Part shown: positions 1 to 8,779 of the stretch, in pieces
Numbering within the stretch: position 1 is the stretch's first letter
Layout of the letters: every line of letters starts with the position of its first letter
NCBI GenBank assembly: GCA_963922455.1
Contig: CAWUIO010000015.1
Location: 17,265 to 81,264 of the forward strand
Length of the DNA stretch: 64,000 nucleotides
Direction: 5' to 3'
DNA from: CAWUIO01 sp963922455
Lineage (GTDB): Bacteria; Bacteroidota; Bacteroidia; Cytophagales; Microscillaceae
The notes under the pieces: model-generated
What the model saw: the letters and a program-made list of their open reading frames with translations, nothing else
What the model was told of the DNA's origin: nothing
Database searches by the model: none
Program-made: the position numbers and the translations under genes

Positions 1-596
1 CATAGCTCCTCCACCGATTCCATTCGGTGGGTAGAGAAGATAATGGTGCTCCCTTGCTCTTGTAGTAAACGAATCTCTTGCTTGATAATATTGGTGTTGA
101 TGGGGTCAAAACCGGTAAAAGGCTCATCCAAGATGATCAAAGGAGGATTGTGGAGTACGGTAGCCACAAATTGAATTTTTTGTTGCATTCCCTTAGAAAG
201 ATCTCCTACTTGCTTATTCCACCAAGTCTTGATTTCAAACTTTTCAAACCAGACTTTTAGTTTTTCCATCGCCTCGCGGTGACTCATCCCTCGAAGTTTG
301 GCCAAGTAAAGAAGCTGCTCTCCTACTTTCATTTTCCGGTACAAGCCTCTCTCTTCGGGTAAGTAGCCTACTTGCATGGTATGATGAGGGGCTAAAGGCT
401 CCCCCATAAAACGAATGCTACCGGTGTCAGAACCAAATATCTGGGTGATTATCCGTATTAGAGTGGTTTTACCTGCGCCATTGGGTCCCAAGAGCCCAAA
501 AATAGATTGCTTAGGAATATTGAGTGTAACGTTGTCAAGTGCTTTGTGACTAGCATAGCTTTTACTAAGCCCCTCGACCTCCAGGATGTTGTCCAT
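1..596 (-). CDS. ABC transporter ATP-binding protein (3' end cut by window edge)
   Basis: This is the nucleotide-binding subunit of an ABC transporter; 198 residues are visible and the C-terminus lies beyond base 1. It shows Walker A (GPNGAGKTT, residues 37-45), the ABC signature in the form LSKGMQQK (133-140), Walker B (LIILDEP, 153-159) and the switch histidine (H190). The LSKGMQQK signature and the early YLPEERGLY motif are typical of the NatA/ABC-2 exporter class, whose ATPase is separate from the permease; the permease would be expected just left of the window, which cannot be checked. The start is an ATG at 594-596. It is divergent from exbD. Substrate unknown; family call secure. Confidence 0.93.
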   Translation of the reverse strand, partial: MDNILEVEGLSKSYASHKALDNVTLNIPKQSIFGLLGPNGAGKTTLIRIITQIFGSDTGSIRFMGEPLAPHHTMQVGYLPEERGLYRKMKVGEQLLYLAKLRGMSHREAMEKLKVWFEKFEIKTWWNKQVGDLSKGMQQKIQFVATVLHNPPLIILDEPFTGFDPINTNIIKQEIRLLQEQGSTIIFSTHRMESVEEL

Positions 597-734
597 GTTT
601 TGTTCATTAAGTTATACAATTGGGTATTCGGCCGTGTACCTGCGTATTATTTTTTCTATTAGTAGTTGTCAAATCCAAAATATTACATATTTCAGACATA
701 TTATTTCTACAAACCTGATTTTGAGGAGATTTAT

Positions 735-865
735 GGGGCTGCCCCCGGCGATGAAATTTGGTTTTTCAAGGGAAGCTATGCTGCCGCCGGGGTCGGGCTT
801 TCGCTACTCGCTGCCTCTCCCCACAAGCCCCCACGAGCTCAAACATGCCGCTCTATCCCTCAGCC
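735..865 (+). repeat. Structured intergenic repeat, copy A (type 1)
   Basis: About 131 bp. P1 ends GGGGCTG / CAGCC; P2 arms CCCCGGCG (743-750) and CGCCGGGG (785-792) around a 34-nt loop; P3 GGGCTT / AAGCCC (6 bp); P4 GAGC / GCTC-like. The conserved TTTCGCTACTCGC core is intact. Followed by a short purine stretch. It lies in the 380-bp gap between the divergent ABC ATPase and exbD, upstream of and co-directional with exbD. Nothing else recognisable is in the gap. Confidence 0.9.
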
Positions 866-976
866 AGAAGAGAAAACCAGGAGAAACCTAGGATAGTGAG
901 TTCTTCAAAAGGAAAGAACACAGGCAAAATTTGCTATAAACTAAATATTTAGTTAATTTAACTAAAAAAACAGTTT

Positions 977-1507
977 ATGAAAACAAATTCACGTAAAAAC
1001 CCGGAGATATCGGCCGGTTCCCTGGCCGATATTGCTTTCTTATTGCTTATCTTTTTTATGATTACGACCACTTGGCAGGTGGAAGCGGGCCTCCGCATGC
1101 TCTTACCTCCCGCTCGAAGCTCGCCCAAGCCTCCTCAGCAGGAAGCTTTTCACATTTTGCTTAATGCCCGATCGGAACTGCTCATTCAAGAGCAATTGCT
1201 TCCTTTAGATTCGCTTTCAAACCGTTTGCTAGCCTACTTAGATCTATACCCAAAAGCCCCGGTTCATTTTGAGAGTAGCCGGGCGAGTCCCTACGGGCAG
1301 TATGTAGCCGTTCTAGATGAAATCCATCGCAGTTATTATCAATTACAAGCCGAATTTATGGGCGTGAGCCCCCAAGAGCTGCGGCGCTGGAATACAGAGG
1401 CACCCCCACCTGCCTTAGAGGCCCGTTTAGAAGCTGCCCGGGAGCGGTTTCCCATACGGATTTCTGAAAAGACGCCCCGTTTGGAAGATGTACTGGTGAG
1501 TGAGTAG
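977..1507 (+). CDS. ExbD/TolR family biopolymer transport protein
   Basis: ExbD/TolR proteins sit in the inner membrane with one N-terminal helix and a periplasmic domain, and with ExbB/TolQ and TonB turn proton motive force into energy for outer-membrane transport. The helix spans about residues 14-33 and carries the family's essential aspartate (D18 in SLADIAFLL). The periplasmic part (about 36-176) starts with the usual LRMLLPP stretch and is longer than many ExbDs (176 against about 135-145 residues), with an extra charged C-terminal segment. No exbB, tonB or second exbD is adjacent, so it is an orphan here and must work with partners encoded elsewhere. ATG start; no clear Shine-Dalgarno, as is common in Bacteroidota. 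Confidence 0.88.
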   Translation: MKTNSRKNPEISAGSLADIAFLLLIFFMITTTWQVEAGLRMLLPPARSSPKPPQQEAFHILLNARSELLIQEQLLPLDSLSNRLLAYLDLYPKAPVHFESSRASPYGQYVAVLDEIHRSYYQLQAEFMGVSPQELRRWNTEAPPPALEARLEAARERFPIRISEKTPRLEDVLVSE

Positions 1508-1543
1508 CTAGCATGCCTGATATATGTCAGGAAGAGGACAAAG

Positions 1544-1579
1544 TTGTTAAATCAATGAATCATGATATGACTATGTTTG
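1544..1579 (+). promoter_or_regulatory. Candidate Bacteroidota promoter for the thioredoxin-fold gene
   Basis: A TATGTTTG box (1572-1579) fits the -7 consensus TAnnTTTG. A TTG at 1544-1546 could be the -33 element, but the 25-nt spacing is slightly longer than usual. Transcription would begin close to 1586, about 25 nt before the ATG. Confidence 0.35.
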
Positions 1580-1609
1580 TTATATAATTGAATAAATAAA
1601 GGAGATATC

Positions 1610-2233
1610 ATGGACTCAACACAAGTAAAAGGCCTCGTTTCACAAGAGTATGTAAATAAGTCTATTGACTATCCTAGCTACCGCACTTTGGTAGAGGGCC
1701 TGCTGGCCGAAGGGAAGTCTACGGGACCCAAACAAAGTGAGGACCTTACTCACTACTCAAAGATTAATGTACAAAGGATGAAGCGCTGGGATAAGACGGC
1801 CAAAATCCTACCAGAATTGGAAGCCGAAATTGCTTCGGTAGAAACGCCTTGGCTCTGGTTGGTTTTAACGGAAGGATGGTGTGGGGATGCGGCCCAAAAT
1901 ATCCCGGTATTGGTCAAACTGGCGGAGTTGAACCCCAATATTGAGTTGAGACTCCTCCTTCGAGATGAAAATTTAAACTTGATGGATGGGCATCTCACCA
2001 ATGGAGGCCGGGCAATTCCAAAATTGATTGCCGTAAAAGCCGATACCCTGACAGAATTAGGGACATGGGGGCCTCGTCCGGCCGAAGCCCAGCAGCTGGT
2101 ATTAGATTTTAAAGCGAAGGGAATTCCTTATGCTGAGTTTAGTGAGAAAATTCATAAGTGGTATGCTCAAGACAAGGCACAAAGCATACAGAAAGAGTTT
2201 TTGGCCTTGATCCAAGCCTGGAAAAAGAAGTAA
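1610..2233 (+). CDS. Thioredoxin-fold family protein with WCGD active-site variant
   Basis: A 207-residue cytosolic protein with a thioredoxin-like domain at about residues 78-185. The place of the CxxC motif is taken by WCGDA (W90-C91-G92-D93), so only one cysteine is present; the cis-proline is at RAIPKL (P137). Proteins of this class (Thioredoxin_9-like) are widespread in Bacteroidota but poorly characterised; with one cysteine a plain disulfide reductase mechanism is unlikely, and a monothiol or binding role is an inference. There is no signal peptide. The ATG start is well supported by a GGAG Shine-Dalgarno at 1601-1604, unusual for this phylum. A strong terminator follows 27 nt after the stop. 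Confidence 0.85.
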   Translation: MDSTQVKGLVSQEYVNKSIDYPSYRTLVEGLLAEGKSTGPKQSEDLTHYSKINVQRMKRWDKTAKILPELEAEIASVETPWLWLVLTEGWCGDAAQNIPVLVKLAELNPNIELRLLLRDENLNLMDGHLTNGGRAIPKLIAVKADTLTELGTWGPRPAEAQQLVLDFKAKGIPYAEFSEKIHKWYAQDKAQSIQKEFLALIQAWKKK

Positions 2234-2257
2234 GTTGGCAAAGTGTAGGACAAAATA

Positions 2258-2288
2258 AAACCCCCGGGCTATTTGCCCGGGGGTTTTT
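2258..2288. terminator. Bidirectional intrinsic terminator between trx-like gene and sdhB
   Basis: A perfect CCCCCGGGC / GCCCGGGGG stem (2261-2269 and 2275-2283) with loop TATTT is flanked by AAAA on the left and TTTTT on the right, so it can end the plus-strand thioredoxin-fold transcript and the minus-strand sdhCAB transcript. Confidence 0.9.
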
Positions 2289-2311
2289 ATATTCCATGAT
2301 GTATAGATGGA

Positions 2312-3064
2312 TTAGACGTTTTCGGAAGTAATGCTAGCACCATAATATTCGCGGTTCATGCGGGCAATATGGGTCAGCGATATTTCTTTGGGGCATTCGG
2401 CCGAGCAGGCACCGGTATTGGTACAAGCCCCAAAGCCTTCGGCATCCATTTGGGCTACCATATTTTCCACGCGGGCTTTTCTTTCGGGTTTACCCTGGGG
2501 CAACAAAGACAATTGAGATACTTTGGCCGATACGAAAAGCATAGCTGAGGCATTTTTACAAGCGGCTACACAGGCACCACAACCAATACAAGTAGCGGCA
2601 TCAAAGGCATCATCGGCGATGGTTTTCCCAATGGGAATTTCGTTGGCATCTACATTGACCCCTGTATTAACGGATACAAACCCCCCCTTCTGCATAATAC
2701 GGTCGAAAGCCGTGCGGTCCACCATCAAATCTTTAACGACAGGGAAGGCTTTGGCTCTCCAAGGCTCGATATAGACGGTGTCTCCGTCCTTAAAGGATCG
2801 CATGTGTAACTGACAAGCTGTTGTACCTTTTTGAGGTCCGTGAGGCTGCCCATTGATGAAAAGGGAGCAAGAGCCGCATATCCCTTCACGGCAGTCGTGA
2901 TCAAAAGCAACGGGAACTTCATTCTTCTCAATGAGCTCTTCATTTAAGACATCCAGCATTTCGAGAAATGACATATCCGGAGAGACATTATCCAAGGGAT
3001 AGGTCTTCATTTCTCCTTTGGTATTTTTATTGGCTTGTCGCCATATTTTGAGAGTAAGTTTCAT
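2312..3064 (-). CDS. sdhB: Succinate dehydrogenase / fumarate reductase iron-sulfur subunit
   Basis: The iron-sulfur subunit passes electrons from the flavoprotein to quinone through three clusters in the membrane-bound succinate:quinone oxidoreductase. Cysteines for [2Fe-2S] are C58, C63, C66 and C84; C159, C162, C165 and C169 (CIGCGACVAAC) with C214, C220 and C224 provide the [4Fe-4S] and [3Fe-4S] ligands. Length (250) is usual for the type B enzymes of Bacteroidota and epsilonproteobacteria. It is the last gene of sdhCAB, 44 nt after sdhA, and is followed by the bidirectional terminator. Direction of catalysis cannot be told from sequence; SDH use is likely in an aerobe. Confidence 0.97.
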   Translation of the reverse strand: MKLTLKIWRQANKNTKGEMKTYPLDNVSPDMSFLEMLDVLNEELIEKNEVPVAFDHDCREGICGSCSLFINGQPHGPQKGTTACQLHMRSFKDGDTVYIEPWRAKAFPVVKDLMVDRTAFDRIMQKGGFVSVNTGVNVDANEIPIGKTIADDAFDAATCIGCGACVAACKNASAMLFVSAKVSQLSLLPQGKPERKARVENMVAQMDAEGFGACTNTGACSAECPKEISLTHIARMNREYYGASITSENV

Positions 3065-3108
3065 GAATCAAATGTTTTTAAAGAAGGCACCCAGAGTGCT
3101 TCAAATAA

Positions 3109-5052
3109 TTACTTATAACTTCTTTGCGTAAGTTTAACGTTTTCGAAGATGAGATCTTCTTTGTTAAGTTTTTCTTCCTGCCCTTCGCCTTGGTATTCCC
3201 AAGCGGCCACATAAGAAAAATTATCATCATCACGTTTGGCTTCCCCTTCTTCGGTCTGGAATTCTTCTCGGAAGTGACCACCACAAGACTCCTCGCGGTT
3301 GAGAGCATCATCAATCATAAGCTCACCCAGCTCAATAAAGTCGGCCACGCGGCTGGCTTTTTCTAGCATTTCGTTGGGCTCATCGTTGCTACCCAGTACT
3401 TTTACATCTTTCCAGTACTCTTCGCGTAAGTCTTTTACTTTTTGCTTGGCTGTTTTTAAACCTTCGGCATTACGTGACATACCGCAATAGTCCCACATGA
3501 TTTTTCCAAGCTCACGGTGGAAGTGATCTACCGATTTCTTTCCATTTTTCTTATCCAAGAGCTTTCGGTTGAAGTCTTTTACTTCGGCCTCAGCTTTTTG
3601 AAATTCGGGATGGTCGGTAGGTACCTTATCGTAAGGTAGGGTAGCCAAGTAATCACCCAAAGTGTAAGGGATTACAAAATAACCATCGGCCAGCCCTTGC
3701 ATCAAGGCACTTGCACCGAGTCGGTTGGCTCCGTGATCGGAGAAGTTGGCTTCTCCGAGGGCGTATAATCCCGGAACGGAAGTCATTAAGTTATAGTCTA
3801 CCCAAAGACCTCCCATAGTGTAGTGTACAGCCGGATAAATTTTCATCGGCATTTTATACGGGTTGTCGTCGGTAATTTTATCGTACATCTGGAAGAGGTT
3901 TCCGTACTTAGCCCGGATTACATCTTCTCCGTCTCTTTGGATGGCATCGCGGAAATCAAGATAAACGGCTAGCCCGGTGGGAGCCACCCCTTTACCTTCA
4001 TCACACATATATTTTGCATTACGGGAGGCGACGTCGCGGGGAACGAGGTTTCCAAAAGACGGGTATTTGCGCTCTAAGTAATAGTCACGTTTTTCATCAG
4101 GAATATCCGAGGCTTTGATTTGGCCATTACGGATTTTTTCGGCGTCTTCCAAGTCTTTGGGTACCCAAACCCGTCCATCATTACGCAATGACTCCGACAT
4201 CAACGTTAATTTGGATTGGTGGTCGCCCGAAACGGGGATACACGTAGGGTGGATTTGCGTATAGCAAGGGTTGGCAAAGTGCGCTCCTTTTTTGTGAGCC
4301 CGCCAAGCCGCCGTTACATTGGACCCCATAGCATTGGTAGATAGGTAGAATACATTACCGTATCCACCGGTACAAAGTAATACGGCGTGTGCGCTGTGGG
4401 ATTCAACTTGTCCGGTGATTAGGTTACGAACCACAATTCCCCGGGCTTGGCCATCTACTTTGACAACATCCAACATTTCGGTACGCGGGAACATCTGCAC
4501 TTTTCCCAGGGAAACTTGTCGGCTAAGGGCACTGTAAGCTCCCAAGAGTAGCTGCTGTCCCGTTTGACCCCGGGCATAAAAAGTACGAGATACCTGAGCT
4601 CCCCCAAAAGAGCGGTTGGCCAAAAGCCCTCCGTATTCCCGGGCAAAAGGAACTCCTTGAGCTACACATTGGTCAATAATATTGACACTTACTTGGGCCA
4701 AGCGATAGGTATTGGCCTCTCTTGATCGGTAGTCTCCCCCTTTGATCGTATCGTAGAACAGGCGGTAAACACTATCTCCGTCATTTTGGTAGTTTTTGGC
4801 CGCATTAATTCCTCCCTGGGCCGCAATACTGTGGGCTCGGCGTGGGCTATCGTGAAAACAAAAGGCTTTCACATTATAGCCTAGCTCAGCTAATGAAGCA
4901 GCCGCGGATGCTCCGGCTAGGCCCGTTCCTACGACTATCACGTCATATTTACGCTTGTTGGCCGGGTTGACCAACTTAATGTTAAATTTATGATGAGTCC
5001 ACTTATCGGCTAAGGGACCCTGAGGTATTTTAGATTCTAATTTAGTGCTCAT
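3109..5052 (-). CDS. sdhA: Succinate dehydrogenase / fumarate reductase flavoprotein subunit
   Basis: The 647-residue catalytic subunit oxidises succinate to fumarate with covalently bound FAD. Visible features: Rossmann motif VVGTGLAG (residues 40-47); the FAD-attachment histidine H74 in RAHSIAAQGG; substrate-site segments HPTCIPVSGDHQSK and the later YTMGGLWVDY; and a C-terminal domain ending KLTQRSYK. Length and sequence are of the type B (Bacillus/Wolinella/Bacteroides) class that pairs with a single five-helix cytochrome b. It lies between sdhC (39 nt upstream) and sdhB (44 nt downstream), one transcript. Confidence 0.97.
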   Translation of the reverse strand: MSTKLESKIPQGPLADKWTHHKFNIKLVNPANKRKYDVIVVGTGLAGASAAASLAELGYNVKAFCFHDSPRRAHSIAAQGGINAAKNYQNDGDSVYRLFYDTIKGGDYRSREANTYRLAQVSVNIIDQCVAQGVPFAREYGGLLANRSFGGAQVSRTFYARGQTGQQLLLGAYSALSRQVSLGKVQMFPRTEMLDVVKVDGQARGIVVRNLITGQVESHSAHAVLLCTGGYGNVFYLSTNAMGSNVTAAWRAHKKGAHFANPCYTQIHPTCIPVSGDHQSKLTLMSESLRNDGRVWVPKDLEDAEKIRNGQIKASDIPDEKRDYYLERKYPSFGNLVPRDVASRNAKYMCDEGKGVAPTGLAVYLDFRDAIQRDGEDVIRAKYGNLFQMYDKITDDNPYKMPMKIYPAVHYTMGGLWVDYNLMTSVPGLYALGEANFSDHGANRLGASALMQGLADGYFVIPYTLGDYLATLPYDKVPTDHPEFQKAEAEVKDFNRKLLDKKNGKKSVDHFHRELGKIMWDYCGMSRNAEGLKTAKQKVKDLREEYWKDVKVLGSNDEPNEMLEKASRVADFIELGELMIDDALNREESCGGHFREEFQTEEGEAKRDDDNFSYVAAWEYQGEGQEEKLNKEDLIFENVKLTQRSYK

Positions 5053-5091
5053 AGCGTATTAATTAGGATTAATTTTTTAGCTCTAAGATTA

Positions 5092-5811
5092 TTACAGTTG
5101 TTGCAAGAACATCACAATAGGAATAGTAGCAAACAACAAAGGAAAGATAATGCTATATGCCGCTCCCAATGTCTTGATGAAGGGTGTATATTTTTTGTGG
5201 TTCAAGCCTAAAGTTTGAAAAGCGCTTTGAAAGCCGTGGCTCAGGTGAAAAGCCAAGCCAATCATAGCCAAGACATAAAGGCCCACCAGCCACGCTTCAC
5301 TAAAACTAAACTTAACCGTGGTGTATAGGTCTTGGTACTCTTGGCCATTGTAACTTACCATCGGTACGGAGCCAAATTTAGACTGGTACCAGAAGTTCTG
5401 TAGATGGATAACGATGAAAATGAAAACCAAGGAACCCAAAATCATCATATTGCGAGAACTCCAAGCACTGCTTGCCGAAGCCTTACTATACTGATAGCGC
5501 ACTGGCCGGGCAGCGGTGTTGGCTTGGGTCAGGACAATGGATACAACTACGTGCAGGATGATGAAGAAAAAGTTGAGCTTGGAGACAATTTGGATCAACT
5601 CATTGTGCCCCATAAAATGAGCGTATTTATTAAAAGCTTCCCCTCCATCACCAAAGAGAAGCTGCAAGTTACCGATAAGGTGAACGGTCAAGAATGCGAT
5701 GAGGAAGATACCCGTTAGGCTCATAAGCAATTTACGGCCAAGGGTACTAGAAAAAAATCTTACAAACCAATTCCCTTGGGGTTTGGTCACGGTAGGATTA
5801 GATGAACTCAT
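5092..5811 (-). CDS. sdhC: Succinate dehydrogenase cytochrome b subunit
   Basis: A 239-residue membrane anchor with five predicted helices (about residues 28-52, 70-95, 120-142, 168-190 and 212-236) and several histidines placed to bind two hemes b (for example in FLTVHLIGN, IILHVVVS, IVIHLQNF and LAFHLSHGF). This matches the single-subunit diheme anchor of type B succinate:quinone oxidoreductases. It opens the sdhCAB operon. The ATG is at 5809-5811; a 573-bp gap upstream contains repeat copy B and the coaBC terminator. Confidence 0.95.
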   Translation of the reverse strand: MSSSNPTVTKPQGNWFVRFFSSTLGRKLLMSLTGIFLIAFLTVHLIGNLQLLFGDGGEAFNKYAHFMGHNELIQIVSKLNFFFIILHVVVSIVLTQANTAARPVRYQYSKASASSAWSSRNMMILGSLVFIFIVIHLQNFWYQSKFGSVPMVSYNGQEYQDLYTTVKFSFSEAWLVGLYVLAMIGLAFHLSHGFQSAFQTLGLNHKKYTPFIKTLGAAYSIIFPLLFATIPIVMFLQQL

Positions 5812-6100
5812 TGAATTAAGGTTTTAATTGTAATTCTGTCGGTAAGGTATACTTTGAAACACTTATACCCAAAAATAATTGGGACACTTAAATTAATCGA
5901 TAATTTAATAGCTAAATGTCACAATTTTGACAAATTCTAAACTTTCCGTTTTGATTATAGCTTAATAAAGCTTTGTGTAGGGAAAGAGTTTTGAGTCTCA
6001 GTAGAATCAGAAGGGTTAATTGAAGCCTAAAAGGAAGGGCTGTACTTATTTTGTGAGAAGTTTATTCTTTTAATTAGCAAAGGGGGCTGGCAGGCAGATA

Positions 6101-6228
6101 TGGCTTAGGGATTGAACGGCATGTTTGAGCCCGTTGTGGGCTTGGGGGGAGGAGGCGAGTAGTGAAAGCCCGGCCCGCGGCAGCAGAAATCACCTAGGAA
6201 CGTAATTCTTTGCCCGCGGGCAAGCCCC
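6101..6228 (-). repeat. Structured intergenic repeat, copy B (type 2)
   Basis: Read on the minus strand it starts GGGGCTT and ends AAGCCA (P1). P2 arms are CCCGCGG and CCGCGGG, a different sequence from copy A but again complementary. P3 is GGGCTT / AAGCCC; P4 is GGGC / GTTC with wobble pairs. It lies between coaBC (after its terminator) and sdhC, co-directional with both. No GA-rich tract follows. The rest of the 5812-6384 gap shows only the terminator. Confidence 0.9.
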
Positions 6229-6246
6229 AAAATTGTAGTCTTAGCA

Positions 6247-6280
6247 TAAAAAAAACAGACCTCTAAGAGGCCTGTCTTTT
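6247..6280 (-). terminator. Intrinsic terminator of the bamD-rpoZ-coaBC transcript
   Basis: A stem ACAGACCTCT / AGAGGCCTGT (about 6255-6264 and 6266-6275, one mismatch) is followed on the minus strand by eight T residues. T residues on the other side make it usable in both directions. Confidence 0.85.
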
Positions 6281-6384
6281 ATCAAAACTATCTTCAAACT
6301 TTTACTAAAACTTAACTAAGCATCGGCCCAAGGAATAAGTAGGGCCAAATGCCTATATGAATAACTGGCTTATCCGGGATTTTA

Positions 6385-7611
6385 TTATACTCCGGGCTTA
6401 TTATTCAGTAGGTTTATCACGGCATTAACAATGTGCCGGGCTACCTCTTCTTTGGACAAAAGAGGGAGTTTTTGCATATCTTCAGACGAACGGATGAGCG
6501 TAACTTGGTTGGTGTTGTGTCGGAAACCGGCCCCTGCATCGTTTAGCGAATTAAGCACGATCATATCAAAGTTTTTCCGGCTAAGTTTGGAGAGGGCATT
6601 CTCGATTTCGTTTTGAGTTTCCAGGGCAAAGCCTACTAAGAGCTGGTGAGCTTGTTTGATTTGGCCCAAGGTTTGGGCAATATCCACGGTTCGTTTTAGC
6701 TCTATGTGAAGGTTCTCGTTTTTATCCTTTTTTTTAATTTTTTGAGTGGCCGTTTGGACTGGGGTGTAGTCGGCAACGGCTGCGGCTAATACGCTTATAT
6801 CGGCTTGGGGGAAGTACTGACTGCATTGCTCAAACATTTCGGCGGCAGAACGTACCGAATGCAATGCAACGGTACCACTCGGAGGGCTAAGCGTAGTAGG
6901 GCCACTGACTAAATGGACTTGGGCTCCTCGCTTGGCCAATTGCTGGGCAAGAGCATATCCCATTTTTCCGCTCGAGTGGTTACTAATAAAACGTACCGGG
7001 TCTAGCGACTCTTGAGTGGGCCCGGCAGTGACAAGGGCCGTTTTACCGGACAGGTCCTGACTTTCTTGGAAAAAGTTTTCCAGGTATTCTACAATATGTT
7101 CTGGCTCGGCCATACGGCCTTTGCCACGCAAACCACTGGCTAATTCGCCTTCTTCTGAGGGGATAATGAAGTCACCGTAGCTAGCCAGTTTTGCTAAATT
7201 TTTTTGGTTAGCAGGGTGTAAATACATGTCTCTATCCATGGCAGGAGCCCAAGCAACCGGGCACTTGGCGGATAGGTAAACCGTGCTAAGTAAATCTGGG
7301 GAAAGGGCATGGGCACAACGGGCCATCGTATGGGCTGTTGCTGGGGCAATCAGAATAAGGTCGGCCCATAGGGCCAAGTCTACGTGATTATTCCATACGC
7401 CGGTTTCGTCTTTGACAAACTCGGAAAGGACCGGCTTGGTAGACAAGGTAGAGAGGGTAAGCGGACTGATAAACGCTTGGGCACTCGCGCTCATGATCAC
7501 TTGTACTTCGGCTTTTTGCTTGACAAGTAAACGAATTAAAAAAGCGGCTTTATAGGCCGCAATACTTCCACTGATACCCAGGATTACTTTTTTTCCTGCG
7601 ATGGAGGACAT
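6385..7611 (-). CDS. coaBC: Bifunctional phosphopantothenoylcysteine decarboxylase / phosphopantothenate-cysteine ligase
   Basis: A 408-residue coenzyme A biosynthesis enzyme. The N-terminal flavodoxin-like CoaC half (1-185) holds the SGSIAAYK flavin motif (14-21), the catalytic histidine H76 in NNHVDLALWAD, and the PAMDRDMYLHPANQ substrate motif (123-136). The C-terminal CoaB half (190-408) begins TALVTAGPTQESLDPVR with the SNHSSGKMG motif. In the flexible clamp the E. coli ACG is ASG here (S159), so the cysteine seen in enterobacterial Dfp is absent; I believe this is usual for the phylum but have not checked. It is translated 11 nt after rpoZ, the conserved bamD-rpoZ-coaBC order of Bacteroidota. 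Confidence 0.96.
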   Translation of the reverse strand: MSSIAGKKVILGISGSIAAYKAAFLIRLLVKQKAEVQVIMSASAQAFISPLTLSTLSTKPVLSEFVKDETGVWNNHVDLALWADLILIAPATAHTMARCAHALSPDLLSTVYLSAKCPVAWAPAMDRDMYLHPANQKNLAKLASYGDFIIPSEEGELASGLRGKGRMAEPEHIVEYLENFFQESQDLSGKTALVTAGPTQESLDPVRFISNHSSGKMGYALAQQLAKRGAQVHLVSGPTTLSPPSGTVALHSVRSAAEMFEQCSQYFPQADISVLAAAVADYTPVQTATQKIKKKDKNENLHIELKRTVDIAQTLGQIKQAHQLLVGFALETQNEIENALSKLSRKNFDMIVLNSLNDAGAGFRHNTNQVTLIRSSEDMQKLPLLSKEEVARHIVNAVINLLNNKPGV

Positions 7612-7622
7612 AAGCGAATAGG

Positions 7623-7964
7623 TTAAATCACTTGATCTTCGTCCTCGATGTCACTTTTGTAGCGCCAACGGATTTCATCTACCATAAACTCATCGGTAGC
7701 TAGGTTGGTAGGTTTGGGAAGGCGTTCATAATATTTTGAGATCTCAATTTGCTCACGGTTTTCGTGTACTTCTTCCAGATTGTCAACGGTTGAAGCAAAG
7801 TCGGCCAATTTGCCATTAAGTTCTTCCTTCGTTTTACCAGCTATCTGACAGGCTCTACGAGAAATGATAGCCACTGACTCATAGATATTAACGGTGTCTT
7901 TCACCATATGAGCGGTGTTACGGGTGATCAGGGAGGCGGAGGTTGTTGTTGGTTTTTTACTCAT
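7623..7964 (-). CDS. rpoZ: RNA polymerase omega subunit, Bacteroidota type
   Basis: A 113-residue Rpb6/omega-family protein that helps fold the beta-prime subunit of RNA polymerase. The family core is at about residues 14-50 (ITRNTAHMVKDTVNIYESVAIISRRACQI), where the N, R and E/A positions typical of omega can be seen; the C-terminal half is the acidic Bacteroidota extension ending EDEDQVI. It sits 19 nt after bamD and 11 nt before coaBC, the position where Bacteroidota omega genes normally occur, which supports the call despite low similarity to E. coli RpoZ. Confidence 0.9.
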   Translation of the reverse strand: MSKKPTTTSASLITRNTAHMVKDTVNIYESVAIISRRACQIAGKTKEELNGKLADFASTVDNLEEVHENREQIEISKYYERLPKPTNLATDEFMVDEIRWRYKSDIEDEDQVI

Positions 7965-7983
7965 GCGTGATATGGAAAAATAA

Positions 7984-8772
7984 TTAAGACTTTTTAAGTT
8001 CTTCTATACAGCGCTCATATACTTTTTGGGCTGAGCGGTTGAATTTACTTTCTGGATAATACGAAGCGAATGAGTCGTAGAAATCCAAGGCTTTGTTGAG
8101 GCGTTCCTGTTTTCTGCGGGTAGTACTTTGCAAGGCGTAACGGTATTGCGCAGTAAATTTTAAATACGCGACCTCTTCATTCAAGTCAGAATCGGGAAAT
8201 CTTTTTTGGAAATTATCAAAGGTAACTACGGCTGCCCGATAATTCGTGATTTTATAATAGAGGTTAGCGTTTTCAAAGGCTTTTTTCTCTAATTTCAAGC
8301 GTAACTCTTTTTGAAGTTTGTTACACTCCTCATAAAATGAGCTATTGGGATAGGCATTTAGAAAACTTTGGGTCACAGCAATAGCATCCGTTGTACTGGA
8401 TTGATCCAAATTGAAGGGCGGAGAGCTTTCATAAAGGGATCGGATATGCATGTAGCGTGCTTCCTCGGTATACTGACTGTTTTGGAAGGTTTGGTAAAAG
8501 CGCTCAAAGTAATAGGCAGCGAGCTCCAGGTCTTTTTGAAAGTAACTGCAATACGCAAAATAGAATTGAGCTATCTCAGATTCTTTGGTTCCCACAATAA
8601 GGGGGATTAATTCTTCTAATAAAACACCGGCTTTGTAGTAGTCCTTTTTTTGATAGTAAGCAATAGCCGCATCGTATTTGGCTCGCAAACTAGGGTCCTT
8701 CTGGATTTTAGAAAAACGACACGAGCCAATCAGTAAGAAGAGCGTAAGTATTAAAATTGATAAATGCCTCAT
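7984..8772 (-). CDS. bamD: Outer membrane protein assembly factor BamD (TPR lipoprotein)
   Basis: BamD is the essential lipoprotein partner of BamA in outer-membrane beta-barrel assembly. The ORF can open at a TTG (8781), but the ATG at 8770-8772 gives a better signal peptide, MRHLSILILTLFLLIGSC, with the lipidated cysteine at C18. The mature part is made of tetratricopeptide repeats (about 30-240; AAIAYYQKKDYYKAGVLLE, QFYFAYCSYFQKDLELAA and so on). The 262-residue length fits the family. A 12-bp inverted repeat ends seven nucleotides before the ATG. Next genes are rpoZ and coaBC. Confidence 0.92.
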   Translation of the reverse strand: MRHLSILILTLFLLIGSCRFSKIQKDPSLRAKYDAAIAYYQKKDYYKAGVLLEELIPLIVGTKESEIAQFYFAYCSYFQKDLELAAYYFERFYQTFQNSQYTEEARYMHIRSLYESSPPFNLDQSSTTDAIAVTQSFLNAYPNSSFYEECNKLQKELRLKLEKKAFENANLYYKITNYRAAVVTFDNFQKRFPDSDLNEEVAYLKFTAQYRYALQSTTRRKQERLNKALDFYDSFASYYPESKFNRSAQKVYERCIEELKKS

Positions 8773-8779
8773 AAAATGC

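Noticed and set aside
735..865. CRISPR-like or tRNA gene interpretation of the repeats
   Set aside because: Copies are dispersed over the window in both orientations, with variable inner loops and no regular spacers. The tRNA signatures (D-loop GG, T-loop TTCGA, CCA end) are missing despite the cloverleaf layout.
586..891. ORF of 101 codons across repeat copy A
   Set aside because: It reads through the repeat core; the same peptide-like strings (GRAFATRCLSP, GLSLLAA, YELKQAALSL and similar) appear in every copy in varying frames. They come from the repeat and not from a gene.
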